64,000 nucleotides of DNA from UBA1412 sp964609795 (GTDB lineage: Bacteria > Verrucomicrobiota > Verrucomicrobiia > Limisphaerales > UBA1412): positions 53,276 through 117,275 of the forward strand of contig CAZSTC010000002.1 in assembly GCA_964609795.1 (NCBI GenBank), given 5' to 3'. The notes below the pieces were generated by a model. The model worked only from the letters and a program-made list of their open reading frames with translations. It did no database searches and had not been told where the DNA came from. Below are positions 27,118 to 37,800 of this stretch, in pieces; position 1 is the stretch's first letter, and each line of letters begins with the position of its first letter. Made by a program: the position numbers and the translations under genes.

Positions 27118-28590
27118 TTACTCCTTCTGAGAAGGTATTTGGCCACTTCTCTTTCCTATCGTGCTCAAAAGAAAGCTGAAGAAAAGCCCGCACAAAGTCC
27201 CTGTAAGCGTAAACCACGGCCAAGCCAAACATTTCACCTTGTAAATTTCCATTATTACCTGCAGAAGAATCATGACCACCACGGAACCAACCATCCCGAG
27301 GACGACAGCCATGGGTTTCACCCGCTGAGCGTAAAGAGCCAGAATCAGACCAGCCAACAACGCTCCGCTGGTGAGGCCATTTAAAGAGAATGCCCAGTTA
27401 AAGATAACAGGTTGTGTCTGGCTTATCTTCACGACAACAATCAAAAGAATTGCCCAGAAAAGTGTTGAGATTTTGCTGAATCTTAAATACCACTGATCAG
27501 AACGAGCGCGGAGAATTGGCTTCACAAAATCCATCACAAAAACCGAGGCCAGAGCCGAAAGCGCAGAAGCCACTGAAGACATTGCTGCAGAGAAAATAGC
27601 CACAATTAAGAAGCCCTTAACGCCAATCGGCATCTTCGAAAGAATAAAGAGAGGGAAAACGTAATCCACTTTTCCGTCCGGGAGTGACAGGTCAGCAGGA
27701 TGTTGGCTATAGAAAATCCAAAGAAGAATCCCGGTAAAAAGAAATATCAAAAACAGCGGAAAAATCAGGACTGCGCTCAATATAAGCGCCTTGCTGCCTT
27801 CACGGGCACTTCTGCAAGAGAGCACCCTTTGAACAATCAGTTGATCTGCACCGTGAGATGAAAGCACTTGAACCGTTGCACCAATTACCCCCATCCAGAT
27901 ATTAAAGGGTAATTGCCACCCCCAGGCGCCATTAAACCAATGCAGCTTGCCCGCTTCTTTAGCAATGACCAGGTTTTCAGCAAAAGAACCTTCAAGCAAC
28001 GTGGGAATATAAAAAAGAGTAAAAACACCGCCTCCGACAAAAAGGAAAAATTGTAAAACTTCGGTCCAAATAACACTCTTTATCCCTCCCATATACATAT
28101 AGACAAGAGATAGGAGAATGAAAAGAACGGCTGATAAAGTGATATTTATATCCGTCATCAAGTGTAGAGGAATACTGGTTGCATAAACTCTCACACCTGC
28201 TGCCAAAGTGCCGGCTATCAGAAAAATGCCAGCGCACGTTTTGCCTGCCAGAGGGCCGAAAGAGCGCGTCAGCAATTGGTAAGGAGAATAGATATCTCCC
28301 TTGAAATAGTGAGGCACCAATAAGATAGCCAAAATTACGCGAGCAATTACATAGCCGATTACGATCTGAATAAAGGTCAAATCCCCTCCATACGCCATAG
28401 CGGGAACTGAAATAAAAGTAATCGCGCTGGTCTCCGTAGCCACGATGCTCAATCCCACACCCCACCAGGAGATGTTTCTATCGCCCAAAAAATAATCGCG
28501 AGCATTCCTTTGTCCTCTTCCAACCCAGAGGCCCAAAGCAGTGATCCCCGCTAAATAAAAAACAATGATCGCTATGTCTATGGAGTGCAT
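27118..28590 (-). CDS. Sodium:solute symporter (SSS family)
   Basis: A 490-residue inner-membrane protein with about 13 hydrophobic segments. It matches the SSS family in the N-terminal RDYFLGDRNISWWGVGLSI, VATETSAITFISVPA and the substrate/sodium-site region SSHGADQLIVQRVLSCRSA. Such carriers import sugars, amino acids or other solutes driven by sodium. The position-specific residues needed to name the solute cannot be read reliably; sugar-type (SGLT-like) transport is a reasonable guess given the neighbouring glycoside hydrolase. It starts 30 bases downstream of the dGTPase-like gene and is probably co-transcribed with it. Confidence 0.9.
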   Translation of the reverse strand: MHSIDIAIIVFYLAGITALGLWVGRGQRNARDYFLGDRNISWWGVGLSIVATETSAITFISVPAMAYGGDLTFIQIVIGYVIARVILAILLVPHYFKGDIYSPYQLLTRSFGPLAGKTCAGIFLIAGTLAAGVRVYATSIPLHLMTDINITLSAVLFILLSLVYMYMGGIKSVIWTEVLQFFLFVGGGVFTLFYIPTLLEGSFAENLVIAKEAGKLHWFNGAWGWQLPFNIWMGVIGATVQVLSSHGADQLIVQRVLSCRSAREGSKALILSAVLIFPLFLIFLFTGILLWIFYSQHPADLSLPDGKVDYVFPLFILSKMPIGVKGFLIVAIFSAAMSSVASALSALASVFVMDFVKPILRARSDQWYLRFSKISTLFWAILLIVVVKISQTQPVIFNWAFSLNGLTSGALLAGLILALYAQRVKPMAVVLGMVGSVVVMILLQVIMEIYKVKCLAWPWFTLTGTLCGLFFSFLLSTIGKRSGQIPSQKE

Positions 28591-28620
28591 ACCTGCGTAC
28601 TAGAACAAAAACTGATTATA

Positions 28621-29787
28621 TCAATACCTCATGAAGTTCAACCTGCTGTGAAAAAGCCTCTCATATTCAAGTATGACCGAGCGATCGGTCATCCCCGCAA
28701 TATAATCACAAAGAGCTCGTTTAAGACCATCAGCACAAATCGCCTCCTGAGAGAGCTCAGGGAGTTTTTTAGGATGCTTCAACAAATAGGTAAAAAGTTG
28801 TTCCATGAGGTCTGTAGCACGTTTATTAGGTATCTCAACTTCAGGACTATGATAGAGGTTTTCATAGAGATAAGAGCGCAGAGCCAGGTTCATTTCTCGA
28901 TTTTCAGGACTGTAAGAAACCAAAGTATTTTCCAGGCATCGCGCTTCATCTGGAGTACGGATACCCGCCTTTTGAATCGCTGACTCTGTGGTTCGGACGA
29001 CATCTTTAACCTGGCTATCTATTATGCAGCGAGTAATGAAGTAGCAGCGAGTTCCATCAGGCAATGCACTGTAATCCAGGCGTACCTGCCTTGAAGCCTC
29101 CCTCCAAATAGCGACATCCCTTTCCAAGTCAGACTCGCTCAAAAGCTGCGCATCCAGCCCATCATCAAGATCATGGCTATAATATGCTATCTCATCAGCG
29201 ATATCGGCAACTTGAGCCTCCATGGAGGGGTTGGGGGTGCAAAATTGGCCGCTCCATTCCGGATGGTCATAGCTGGTGTGGTGCTTGGCGAGTCCCTCTC
29301 TTACCTCCCAACTGAGGTTTAAACCCGGAAACTGTGGGTATTTTCTCTCAAGGTACTCCACTATGCGGAGGCTTTGCGTGTTGTGCTCAAAGCCCCCATC
29401 CTCTTTCATCAATTGATTAAGGCAGCCTTCTCCTCGATGACCGAAAGGTGGATGCCCCAAATCATGAGCCAAAGCAATCGTCTCAGCAAGCTCCTCATTA
29501 AGCCCCAAGGCCATAGCTATATTCCGGGCTATGGAAGCCACCTCAATTGTGTGGGTCAAGCGTGTGCGCAAGTGATCCCCTGAACCATTCAGAAACACTT
29601 GCGTTTTATACTCCAATCTTCGAAACGCCCGCGAATGAATCACTCGATCATGATCCCTTTGAAAATCCGTCCTCCACTCTGCAGGTGCTTCATTGTAGAT
29701 GCGGCCCCGAGTAGAATCACTTTTCTCAGCATAAGGGGCCAGCGTTAGCCGCTCCCTCTCCTCCAGTTGTTCCCTTGTGTAGGGCAT
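28621..29787 (-). CDS. Deoxyguanosinetriphosphate triphosphohydrolase-like protein
   Basis: A 388-residue HD-domain hydrolase of the dGTPase family, which removes tripolyphosphate from deoxynucleoside triphosphates and so controls dNTP pools. Key blocks are the N-terminal RAFRRLEYKTQVF, LTHTIEVASIAR with the first metal histidine, the HD pair in ALAHDLGHPPFGHRGE, and DIADEIAYYSHDLDDGL for the last metal aspartate. Length fits the 'dgt-like' subgroup rather than the longer E. coli Dgt. The start codon at 29787 has no ribosome binding site, but TTGACA lies 30 bases upstream, so the message may be leaderless. The symporter gene follows. Confidence 0.9.
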   Translation of the reverse strand: MPYTREQLEERERLTLAPYAEKSDSTRGRIYNEAPAEWRTDFQRDHDRVIHSRAFRRLEYKTQVFLNGSGDHLRTRLTHTIEVASIARNIAMALGLNEELAETIALAHDLGHPPFGHRGEGCLNQLMKEDGGFEHNTQSLRIVEYLERKYPQFPGLNLSWEVREGLAKHHTSYDHPEWSGQFCTPNPSMEAQVADIADEIAYYSHDLDDGLDAQLLSESDLERDVAIWREASRQVRLDYSALPDGTRCYFITRCIIDSQVKDVVRTTESAIQKAGIRTPDEARCLENTLVSYSPENREMNLALRSYLYENLYHSPEVEIPNKRATDLMEQLFTYLLKHPKKLPELSQEAICADGLKRALCDYIAGMTDRSVILEYERLFHSRLNFMRY

Positions 29788-29822
29788 GGAAATAGAATGA
29801 CTTGAGGAAGAGATTTTGTCAA
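29787..29822 (-). promoter_or_regulatory. Promoter of the dGTPase-like gene, possible leaderless start
   Basis: On the minus strand a perfect -35 TTGACA (29817-29822) is 17 bases from a weak -10 CATTCT (29794-29799), placing the transcription start six to seven bases on, at the start codon 29787 itself. Confidence 0.5.
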
Positions 29823-29896
29823 AAAACTAAAGGTTGAAAGTTTATTTATAAAATATGAAAGCCATTGCGTATTCCCCAAAAGCCTCCTCTACTGCA

Positions 29897-29926
29897 TTGA
29901 CTTTGAAACAGACTATCTGCTAGATT
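29897..29926 (+). promoter_or_regulatory. Promoter of the GH-A gene, possible leaderless start
   Basis: TTGACT (29897-29902) and TAGATT (29921-29926) are 18 bases apart. The predicted transcription start falls at about 29933-29934, which is the A of the start codon. AGGG just before the ATG is a partial ribosome binding site, so a very short leader is also possible. Confidence 0.45.
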
Positions 29927-29933
29927 AGGGCTC

Positions 29934-32036
29934 ATGCGGAATATATTTAACACTCTGATAGCTCTTCTCTGCGGATGCGCTCTAAGCACACAGGCCGCGT
30001 CTGTTTATGGAGAAGAGAAGACAGTTCACGAGTTTACGCTCTCCTCACTCATGGAAGCAGGGCGCAAACAGTACATCACTCTGGAAACCAATGCTCCTCA
30101 GTTTTCAGAACCGGCCTTGAAACTTAAATCCAACCAGTCTGAAGAAATTCTTCAACTGCGCTCCGAGGACTGGGGTAAAGCGCAGTGTCTGGCCTTTGAT
30201 ATTTACTATGAGGGGGATCACTCGGGCATCTTCTCCCTTCGTGCCTATGCCAAAGGCGAATCCAAAGAATCGATTAATGCCGTAATTGGCATTATGCCTC
30301 AGCTCAAAACCCGAGTCACATTTCCCCTGAATCTTCTCAGAGCTCAGGAAGTATTCATGAAGCGAAATCCCGCTCGCTTGAAAGGAGTTGTCCAGGGAAG
30401 ACGGCTCCCTCTGGAAGAGCTGGAACGAATGACTTTAACCATCCAACATACAGGCCGTGAAACCTCTGAAACCTTCTACATTGGCAACGTCGCACTCCTG
30501 AGCTCTGAGCCTACCTTTGATCTCCCGGATGTCAAACTGGTGGATTCAATGGGGCAAAGGACGCAAAAAGATTGGCCGGGCAAGACTCCCAGCATCGAAA
30601 CGCTGAAGAAACAACTTCAGGATGAACTGGACAAAGCTAAAAAATATCAACCCAATACCCAATTGAGCCAATACGGGGGCACTCTCAAAAAACGCTTCGA
30701 CGCATCCGGCTACTTCCGAGTAGAGCATGATGGAACCCGCTGGTGGATGATCGACCCCGAGGGATGCGGCTTCTTCAGCCTCGGCATGGATTGTGTCGCG
30801 GCAGGTGAATCAGCCACGATTTTACTCGGCATGGAAAAGCTATTTGAGTGGCTCCCCGAGCCTGATGGAGACTTCAGAGTGGCCCAAGGCGGTGATTGGC
30901 AAGGCTCAAAGACAGCAAACTTTCCTGTGGCTAACTTGATTCGTGCTTTTGGCCCACAGGATTGGAAAGACAATTGGCGTACTATTACCAAAGCACGCCT
31001 GAGCCAATGGGGATTTAACACTATTGGTAACTGGTCTGATATCAGTGCGTTTCGAGGACAAAAAATTCCATACGTTCTTCCCTTGGGCAACTTTCCCAGA
31101 ACAAAAACGATGCTCTTTCGTGATTTCCCGGATGTCTTCAGCCCTGAATATTTGGGAAACTCCATCCGCTTTGCCAAAGAACTGGAGGCATATAAGGAAG
31201 ACCCCTGGTTAATCGGCTATTTCATGCGCAATGAACCCGAGTGGGGATTTGGGAGCTTTAACCTCGCTTCGGAGATGCTTGAAGCAAATCCCGGAACGGC
31301 CACCCGAACAGCATTGTCCGCAAAAATGAAGGAAGCATACGGGGAGATTAATGCTCTGAACAAAGCTTGGGGCACCGATCTAAAATCTTTTGATGAACTC
31401 ATCAGCCAAAACTTCCGCAGGATGGAAGAAAAATCAGCACAAGCTAAAAAAGACCTCTGGAGCTTCTCAGAAGAAATGGTCTCTGCGTATGTCAAAATTC
31501 CTGCCGAGCAACTCCGCAAGGTAGACCCTCACCACTTGAATCTGGGTATGCGATATGCCTGGATTGCTTCAGATTTAATGTATAAAGCGGGTGAAGTTTT
31601 TGACGTTTTCACGATCAATTCATACGAATTTGTTCCGCATCTTAATTCGGTCGATGAAGTAGCGCGCAGGTGCAATAAGCCTACCATGATCGGTGAATTC
31701 CATTTTGGCGCTCTGGATCGCGGACTGCCTTCAACCGGCCTGCGAGCTGTCGAAACCCAACGTGACCGTGGGCTGGCTTATCGACGCTATGTGGAGCGTG
31801 GAGCTGCCAACCCCAATCTGCTAGGAACTCATTATTTTATTCTGAATGATCAGGCTTATTTGGGCCGATTCGATGGTGAAAATTACCAAATCGGCTTTGT
31901 AGACACCACTCATACCCCTTATCATGAGATGATCGAAGAGGTGATTAAAGCCCACGAAAATGTCTACGATATTATGATGGGCAAAAAAGCCCCTTACGAC
32001 ACACCCGTCAAGGAATTGCGCCCCATCAGCTTCTAA
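29934..32036 (+). CDS. Secreted clan GH-A glycoside hydrolase (agarase/beta-galactosidase-like)
   Basis: A 700-residue protein with a signal peptide (NTLIALLCGCALSTQAAS). Residues 30-190 form a beta-sandwich carbohydrate-binding-like domain; the TIM-barrel catalytic part runs from about 240 onward (GYFRVEHDGTRWWMIDPEG, then LSQWGFNTIGNWSD). Two glutamates fit the clan GH-A retaining pair: E434 in FMRNEPEWGFG as acid/base and E588 in MIGEFHFGALDRG as nucleophile. This arrangement is shared by agarases and related beta-galactosidases such as those in families GH42, GH50 and GH86; which family applies cannot be settled by eye. It probably degrades a galactan or similar polysaccharide outside the cytoplasm. 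A strong terminator follows. Confidence 0.82.
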   Translation: MRNIFNTLIALLCGCALSTQAASVYGEEKTVHEFTLSSLMEAGRKQYITLETNAPQFSEPALKLKSNQSEEILQLRSEDWGKAQCLAFDIYYEGDHSGIFSLRAYAKGESKESINAVIGIMPQLKTRVTFPLNLLRAQEVFMKRNPARLKGVVQGRRLPLEELERMTLTIQHTGRETSETFYIGNVALLSSEPTFDLPDVKLVDSMGQRTQKDWPGKTPSIETLKKQLQDELDKAKKYQPNTQLSQYGGTLKKRFDASGYFRVEHDGTRWWMIDPEGCGFFSLGMDCVAAGESATILLGMEKLFEWLPEPDGDFRVAQGGDWQGSKTANFPVANLIRAFGPQDWKDNWRTITKARLSQWGFNTIGNWSDISAFRGQKIPYVLPLGNFPRTKTMLFRDFPDVFSPEYLGNSIRFAKELEAYKEDPWLIGYFMRNEPEWGFGSFNLASEMLEANPGTATRTALSAKMKEAYGEINALNKAWGTDLKSFDELISQNFRRMEEKSAQAKKDLWSFSEEMVSAYVKIPAEQLRKVDPHHLNLGMRYAWIASDLMYKAGEVFDVFTINSYEFVPHLNSVDEVARRCNKPTMIGEFHFGALDRGLPSTGLRAVETQRDRGLAYRRYVERGAANPNLLGTHYFILNDQAYLGRFDGENYQIGFVDTTHTPYHEMIEEVIKAHENVYDIMMGKKAPYDTPVKELRPISF

Positions 32037-32064
32037 ACATTGCTATTAAAGGCGTAAAGAAAAG

Positions 32065-32109
32065 ATCAAACCTGAAACAGTTTTTATCGGTTTCAGGTTT
32101 GATTTTTTT
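32065..32109. terminator. Strong bidirectional terminator between the GH-A gene and uvrA
   Basis: ATCAAACCTGAAAC (32065-32078) pairs perfectly with GTTTCAGGTTTGAT (32090-32103), an 11-base loop apart, and is followed by a run of seven T residues. The A-rich left flank gives T residues on the other strand, so it can also end the uvrA transcript. Confidence 0.9.
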
Positions 32110-32123
32110 GAAGAAAAGGAGAC

Positions 32124-34820
32124 TCAATCTTTCTTCATGGATGACTTCCTATCCAGATATTCCTTGAGGTATTTACCGGTCCAGGTCTTTGTTTGAGCAA
32201 CCTCCTCTGGAGTACCTTCTGCAACAATGTGGCCACCATGTTCTCCGCCTTCAGGGCCTAAATCAATCACCCAATCAGCTTCAGCAATCAAATCGTAATT
32301 GTGTTCTATGACCAAAACAGTATTGCCCGCATCCACCAATTGCTGCAATACAGTGACCAATTTTTTCACGTCGCTGGCATGAAGTCCAATAGTAGGCTCC
32401 TCCAAAATAAAGAAGCTGCTTCTAGATTCAGCTCTCCTCAGCTGCTGCGCTTTGGATTCTAACCCACCCAAAAGATGTGTCACCAGTTTCATGCGTTGAG
32501 CCTCTCCCCCGCTCAGCGTCGGACTGCTCTGACCAAGTTTAATATAATCCAGACCTGTATTTGAAAGAGCGTTGAGAGATTTCAAAATACGCGGGTGATT
32601 TTTAAAAAAGATCAAGGCCTCCTCTACGGACATATTCAAAACCTCGTCGATATTCTTCCCTTGATAGCGCACATCCAACATTTCCGGATTAAACCGACGC
32701 CCTCCGCAGTCATTGCAGGTTATATAAGCCGGCGGCATAAAATTCATGGATATTTTGATCAACCCGGCTCCTTCACATGCAGGGCATCTGCCCAATTTGC
32801 TGTTAAAAGAAAAACGACCTGCCTGATAGCCCTGGGTACGTGCATCAGGGGTTTGTGCGAAAATTTTCCGGATCAAATCAAAAAAACTTATGTAAGTCGC
32901 CGGCACACTCCGGGGCGTCCTGCCTATCGGAGATTGATCTACCTCATAGATCGCTTGAATCGTTTGATCACCCTCTATAGAGTTTTCTTTTCTCCCTCGA
33001 GAAGATGACTTTGTTTTACGTTCTGCTATTCTCTGCTTTAAAGCCGGATATAAGCAGCCTCGGGTTAAGGAACTCTTTCCGGAACCACTCACACCCGTAA
33101 CCACAACAAACCGATTTAACGGAAATTTTACAGTCAGATTTTTCAGATTATGAAGCGATGCGTTTTTCAGGATCAACCAGGAATTCGGTTTAATTTCAAC
33201 ACCAGACGCTGTTAAAGATTCTGATTGGTATTCCCGAATCACCGGCCGTCTTTCTCCACGGGAAGGAAACGAGCATTTGTGGTCTGAAATAAATTGAGCC
33301 GTCTCAGAGCCTTTACACCGTAGCAGCTCGCGAACAGTGCCGTGAAAAACAATTTTTCCACCCCGCACTCCGGCTCCGGGCCCCATATCCACCAGGTAGT
33401 CAGCTTCGCGTATCGTATCTTCATCGTGCTCTACAACCACCAACGTATTACCTTGAGTGCGCAACTTTTTAAGGCTGGAAATTAAGAGTGCGTTATCACG
33501 GGCATGAAGACCAATCGTCGGCTCATCCAGCACATAAAGGACACCACTCAGTGTAGAGCCCAATTGAGCTGCCAACCGAATGCGCTGGGCCTCTCCGCCG
33601 CTTAAAGTAGGTATCCCACGGTCCAGACAAAGGTAATCCAAACCCACTTTATTTAGAAACGAAAGCCGACTTTTCACTTCAGGGAAAATATCCCGTACTA
33701 TGTTAAGGGAAAATTCATCCTTGACCTTTATTTTTGAAAATAAATCCAGTGCCTCTGCTGCATTCATGGCAACCAAATCTACTAAAGAGGGACCTCGGTC
33801 ACTCGCGTTAAACCACTCACCGGGCAGTCGAACCTTCCGTGACATTGCCTTTAACCTTGAGCCGTTGCACACCTGGCATACTTCTCTTTCTTCCTCCATC
33901 CAGCTAAACCAGGATTCTTCTATATCTTCAGCTCTGGCGCCTCGTTTCACATCCGGCAAATAGAACGTTTCCCCGAAACCACGACATCTTGGACACCATC
34001 CACGCGGGCTATTGAAACTGAAATCGTATGGGTCTAATTGAGGATAGGAGCGCGCACACTGAGGGCAGGAGCGATGGGCTGAATATATTTTTTCCTCTCC
34101 CCCTGAAGTAAAAATAGAGAAAACACCTTTCCCAACATTTAAAGCCACGTTGAGATTCTCCTCTAACTGAGCAGAAGCAGGAAGTTTTGAAAAAATCACG
34201 ACGTCTATATCATGGGCGTTATAGCGGCTTAGCTTGGGAACGGGATTCAGAAAGTGATACTCGCCATCCACCCTCACCTGCTTGAAACCTTGCTTTTCTA
34301 TTTTTTGTAAGAGTTCAGTATGCGTGCCCTTACGTCCCCTCACAATTGGAGCCAAACAAAGAACTTTCTTGTTCCTGATTTTGGTCAAATCATCCTGAGC
34401 CACCTCAATCACACTCGCACGAGTTCCCCCTGTAATCGGAACATCGCAATCTTCGCAATACTGAACGCCAAGGCGGGAATAGAGGAGTCGGAAAAAATGG
34501 TAGACTTCGGTGAGTGTGCCGACCGTACTTTTTCCGCCACCTCGCGTGGATCGTTGTTCAATGCTAACCGAGGGTGGTATTCCCTCAATGAAGTCTAAGT
34601 CGGCTCGCGGCAGCTGCTGAACAAACTGCCGGGCGTAGGCATTCATGGAATCCAGAAAACGGCGCTGCCCTTCTGAAAAAAGCACATTAAACGCCAGCGT
34701 GCTTTTACCTGAACCACTAACGCCCGTAACTACTATAAACTTCCCGTGAGGAAGCTCCAGAGACAGGTTCTGTAAATTGTGCTCACGAACACCCTCGAGC
34801 CTAATGACTTTCTTCGCCAT
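32124..34820 (-). CDS. uvrA: Excinuclease ABC subunit A
   Basis: An 898-residue nucleotide-excision-repair protein that, with UvrB, detects bulky DNA damage. It has two ABC ATPase modules: Walker A GVSGSGKST near residue 33 and GVSGSGKSS near 590, signatures LSGGEAQRIRLAAQL and LSGGEAQRMKLV. Zinc-module cysteines (SCPQCARSYPQ, WCPRCRG and CPACEG with TCNDCGG) are present, and the UvrB-binding domain (CLAPIVRGRKGTHTELLQ) marks it as the canonical type. It is somewhat shorter than the usual 940 residues. The second Walker B reads FILEEPTIGLH where most UvrA proteins have LDEPT. Its ATG overlaps the stop of the upstream gene (TAATG). Confidence 0.95.
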   Translation of the reverse strand: MAKKVIRLEGVREHNLQNLSLELPHGKFIVVTGVSGSGKSTLAFNVLFSEGQRRFLDSMNAYARQFVQQLPRADLDFIEGIPPSVSIEQRSTRGGGKSTVGTLTEVYHFFRLLYSRLGVQYCEDCDVPITGGTRASVIEVAQDDLTKIRNKKVLCLAPIVRGRKGTHTELLQKIEKQGFKQVRVDGEYHFLNPVPKLSRYNAHDIDVVIFSKLPASAQLEENLNVALNVGKGVFSIFTSGGEEKIYSAHRSCPQCARSYPQLDPYDFSFNSPRGWCPRCRGFGETFYLPDVKRGARAEDIEESWFSWMEEEREVCQVCNGSRLKAMSRKVRLPGEWFNASDRGPSLVDLVAMNAAEALDLFSKIKVKDEFSLNIVRDIFPEVKSRLSFLNKVGLDYLCLDRGIPTLSGGEAQRIRLAAQLGSTLSGVLYVLDEPTIGLHARDNALLISSLKKLRTQGNTLVVVEHDEDTIREADYLVDMGPGAGVRGGKIVFHGTVRELLRCKGSETAQFISDHKCSFPSRGERRPVIREYQSESLTASGVEIKPNSWLILKNASLHNLKNLTVKFPLNRFVVVTGVSGSGKSSLTRGCLYPALKQRIAERKTKSSSRGRKENSIEGDQTIQAIYEVDQSPIGRTPRSVPATYISFFDLIRKIFAQTPDARTQGYQAGRFSFNSKLGRCPACEGAGLIKISMNFMPPAYITCNDCGGRRFNPEMLDVRYQGKNIDEVLNMSVEEALIFFKNHPRILKSLNALSNTGLDYIKLGQSSPTLSGGEAQRMKLVTHLLGGLESKAQQLRRAESRSSFFILEEPTIGLHASDVKKLVTVLQQLVDAGNTVLVIEHNYDLIAEADWVIDLGPEGGEHGGHIVAEGTPEEVAQTKTWTGKYLKEYLDRKSSMKKD

Positions 34821-37800
34821 TAACGTTTTTCCTGAATCAAAAACAAAGCCCCTTCGCCCGGAGCCAGCGTATGCGTTACAATTGAAGAGAACTTACTGCC
34901 TGTTTGTAGCCCTGGAATTTCGGGCATCCCGATAAGTGAGCGCTCCGGATCCAGTCCCAGCCGTTTCATATCTTTTGAGCCCAACGTCAAACTCCAATTG
35001 AGACTTCCCCAATGAACTACGACAATCAGCGCTTGAGAACCCTTTTTATAGACAGAGGCCAGAATATCTTTATCCTCTATTTCCAAAGGGAAAGGACTCT
35101 CCCAATAGCCTGTGAAAGTGCTTTCCTCCAGACCGAACGAGTCGCAAAACTTCCAAAGATTCTCTAATCCCTTATCCTCTTTACGCATCTGAGGCAGCGT
35201 TCCATAAAGGAGCGACTTGAAGGGCATGTCAGTATAGAAACTTGCATTCACTCCAAAAGGCACACCGCTCAACTCCACAAGATAGTAATCAGGACCGGCT
35301 CCATAGGAAAAACCGTCCGCGAAAACAATCGAATCCAATAAGGGTAAACTTTCCAGGTATTGCCCCATGGGATTAATCATCCCATTTTCAGGTCGAAAAT
35401 TATTCCCGGTAATTGTATCCAAAAAACCATTCGGGCAAATCTCATCAAGCAAAGAACGCAGCCGCTTCGTTATTCGACGATCGGTCAAGTCTGTCCGTAT
35501 TCCATCAACTTGAAGATGGTCTGACAAATTGCGGACGGTTTCCAAATAAAAATTCTGCCAACGACTCAATGGGTTAATCCCCAAAGTTACAATCTCCTCT
35601 CCTTCAGCGTTCATCGAACGCCAGGAAGCACTATAGCCTTCTCCCAAATGTTCACAAAGCCAGGGATTGCCGATGAAAGGAATCGGCACTCGCGCATAAC
35701 CAAATCCATGCTCCTTCTGCACTCCCTTCAATCCGATTCCATAGGTGAAAATCTCATTATCCAGAGACCACAGGGGCCAAAACTCGTTGATTTGATAAGG
35801 GATTTCACGAGTCCCAATCACAAACTGAGCTTTCTTTCCGGCACCGTGGAGCTTTTCCATCACTTCCTTGAGAGACTCTTCCGATGCGAATGGATAATTC
35901 AAATAAGGATTTAATTTCTCATCATACCCCACCACAACACGGTCAGCATCTTCACCCCCGTTTGGATCATTCAGAAACTTCCCAATTCCGGCGGCGTATA
36001 CTTTCTGAGAGGATATTTTCATATCCGGTTTTCCGAAAGGTGTCAGCATCATATTCAGACGAAACACCCGATCTTCCCCGGCAGTCAACAGCATCTTCCC
36101 GGTATGAACTTCTAAGCTTAAATGGTCTGCCAGAGGCCGCAGTTCAACTTTCCCCTCCCCTCCATCTCCACACCAATCCCGATAAGGTTCAGGCATAAAG
36201 TAAATATCCTGTCTTTCCCCTATATCTAGCAGTTTGCAATAGAGGCCCTGAGAAACATCCCCTATCCAAAAGAACGAATTTGCATTTTTTCCCCATTTCC
36301 AATCCAGGTAGTCAGGGCGTTTACCACCTCTGCAACCCATTCCCATAAAATAAGGAACGGACTCCTCACGGAAGCGAAAAGAAAGCTGCACGTCTTCCAA
36401 GTCAAAATCCCTTTTCGACGAAAGCTCAAAACGCATGGCCATCATTCCATCCGCCTCCAACTCGGCATAAGAATGCAAAACGATCCCTTTTGCATAACTG
36501 ATCGACTCCCAATTCATGAGACAATTATTATCCTGATTGTACAACACGGGGAGATTCGTCCATTGCAGCCAGTCTCCATCTTTCAACTTCACACCGAACT
36601 CCATGGGTGAGGCGAAAAGCACATCACTTACCTGGGCCGGCAGGCCATTTGAAGCAACCACTAAACTATGATTGTTGACCTGTAATACATTACCTTCCGT
36701 TGTAATTTCCGGATATTTTTCTAACGGGTTCCCGTTCAATCCCGCCTCAGAATTGAGCCAGATCAACCGCTCCAAGGAAGCATTTGCGAGCTCTTCCCCT
36801 GAATCGTTACGCTTTTCCGTGACCTCCAGAATAAAGGGCAACGGAGTATGCCGAAGATTATCGGCGCTGAAAATAAGTTCACCCTTATATGTTCCGGTTT
36901 GAGTGTCTTCGGGGATACGAACCGAAAACCAGAGAGGAATCACTTCTGACTTCTTTAATAAAACATCCTTAATAAGCGGATTGCCCTGGAAATCAATTCC
37001 TCCAAAGTTAAAACAATGAGGTGCCAAATCTCGAATCAGCCGCCCCAGGGAGTCCTGCAACCCGATACATCCCATTTGCAGATGAATCAAATCCTTTTTT
37101 GTAGCGAGCGCACCGAGCTGAAAAAACAAAAGTTCTCCCGCTGTTCCAGACACTCGACACTCAGCCTGCGGTCCCGAATGAACCCAATGCACAGGCATTT
37201 TATCGCCCTTCCTGATGGGGCTTGAAACGGGCTCTTGAAAGAAAACGATGCTCCGTTCTTCGTGACTGGAGAGAAAACTCTCCTTCTCTTCAACAGTCGC
37301 CGGGATTTCCATTTCGCAAAAGCTGTTGGACTTACCATTGGATTCCAGGCGAAGAGTTGCAGCACGGATCACATTTTTGGGAATATCACCTCTTAAAACC
37401 TCCAGAGCGATTGATTCCACTTTTGCGAGCCATAAGGGAGAAGATTGCTCTGTTTCAAAATATTCGGGAAAGGGATTCCATTCTCTTTTTACCTCCCTAT
37501 AGGGCATGTAGTAGACGTAATACTCTCCGGGCTCTTTTGCTTCAAAAAAGACATCCCCATACTCAGGAGAAACGGTGGGCGCAAAAACATTCTCTACTGG
37601 AGCCCCATTTTTGGAAAAAGTTACGACAATCCCCTTATATTCAGGCATCGGATCAATCCGCCTCCACGCAATGCGAGCCCAGATGACCTCAGCGGCCTCT
37701 TCAGCCTTTACAACGGCACGATAATTTCCTAGTCCCTCCGGATTCCATTCCTCCAGATAGCGCGAAATAACAGGCAAAACTTCAGCCTTTTGTGTCCCAT

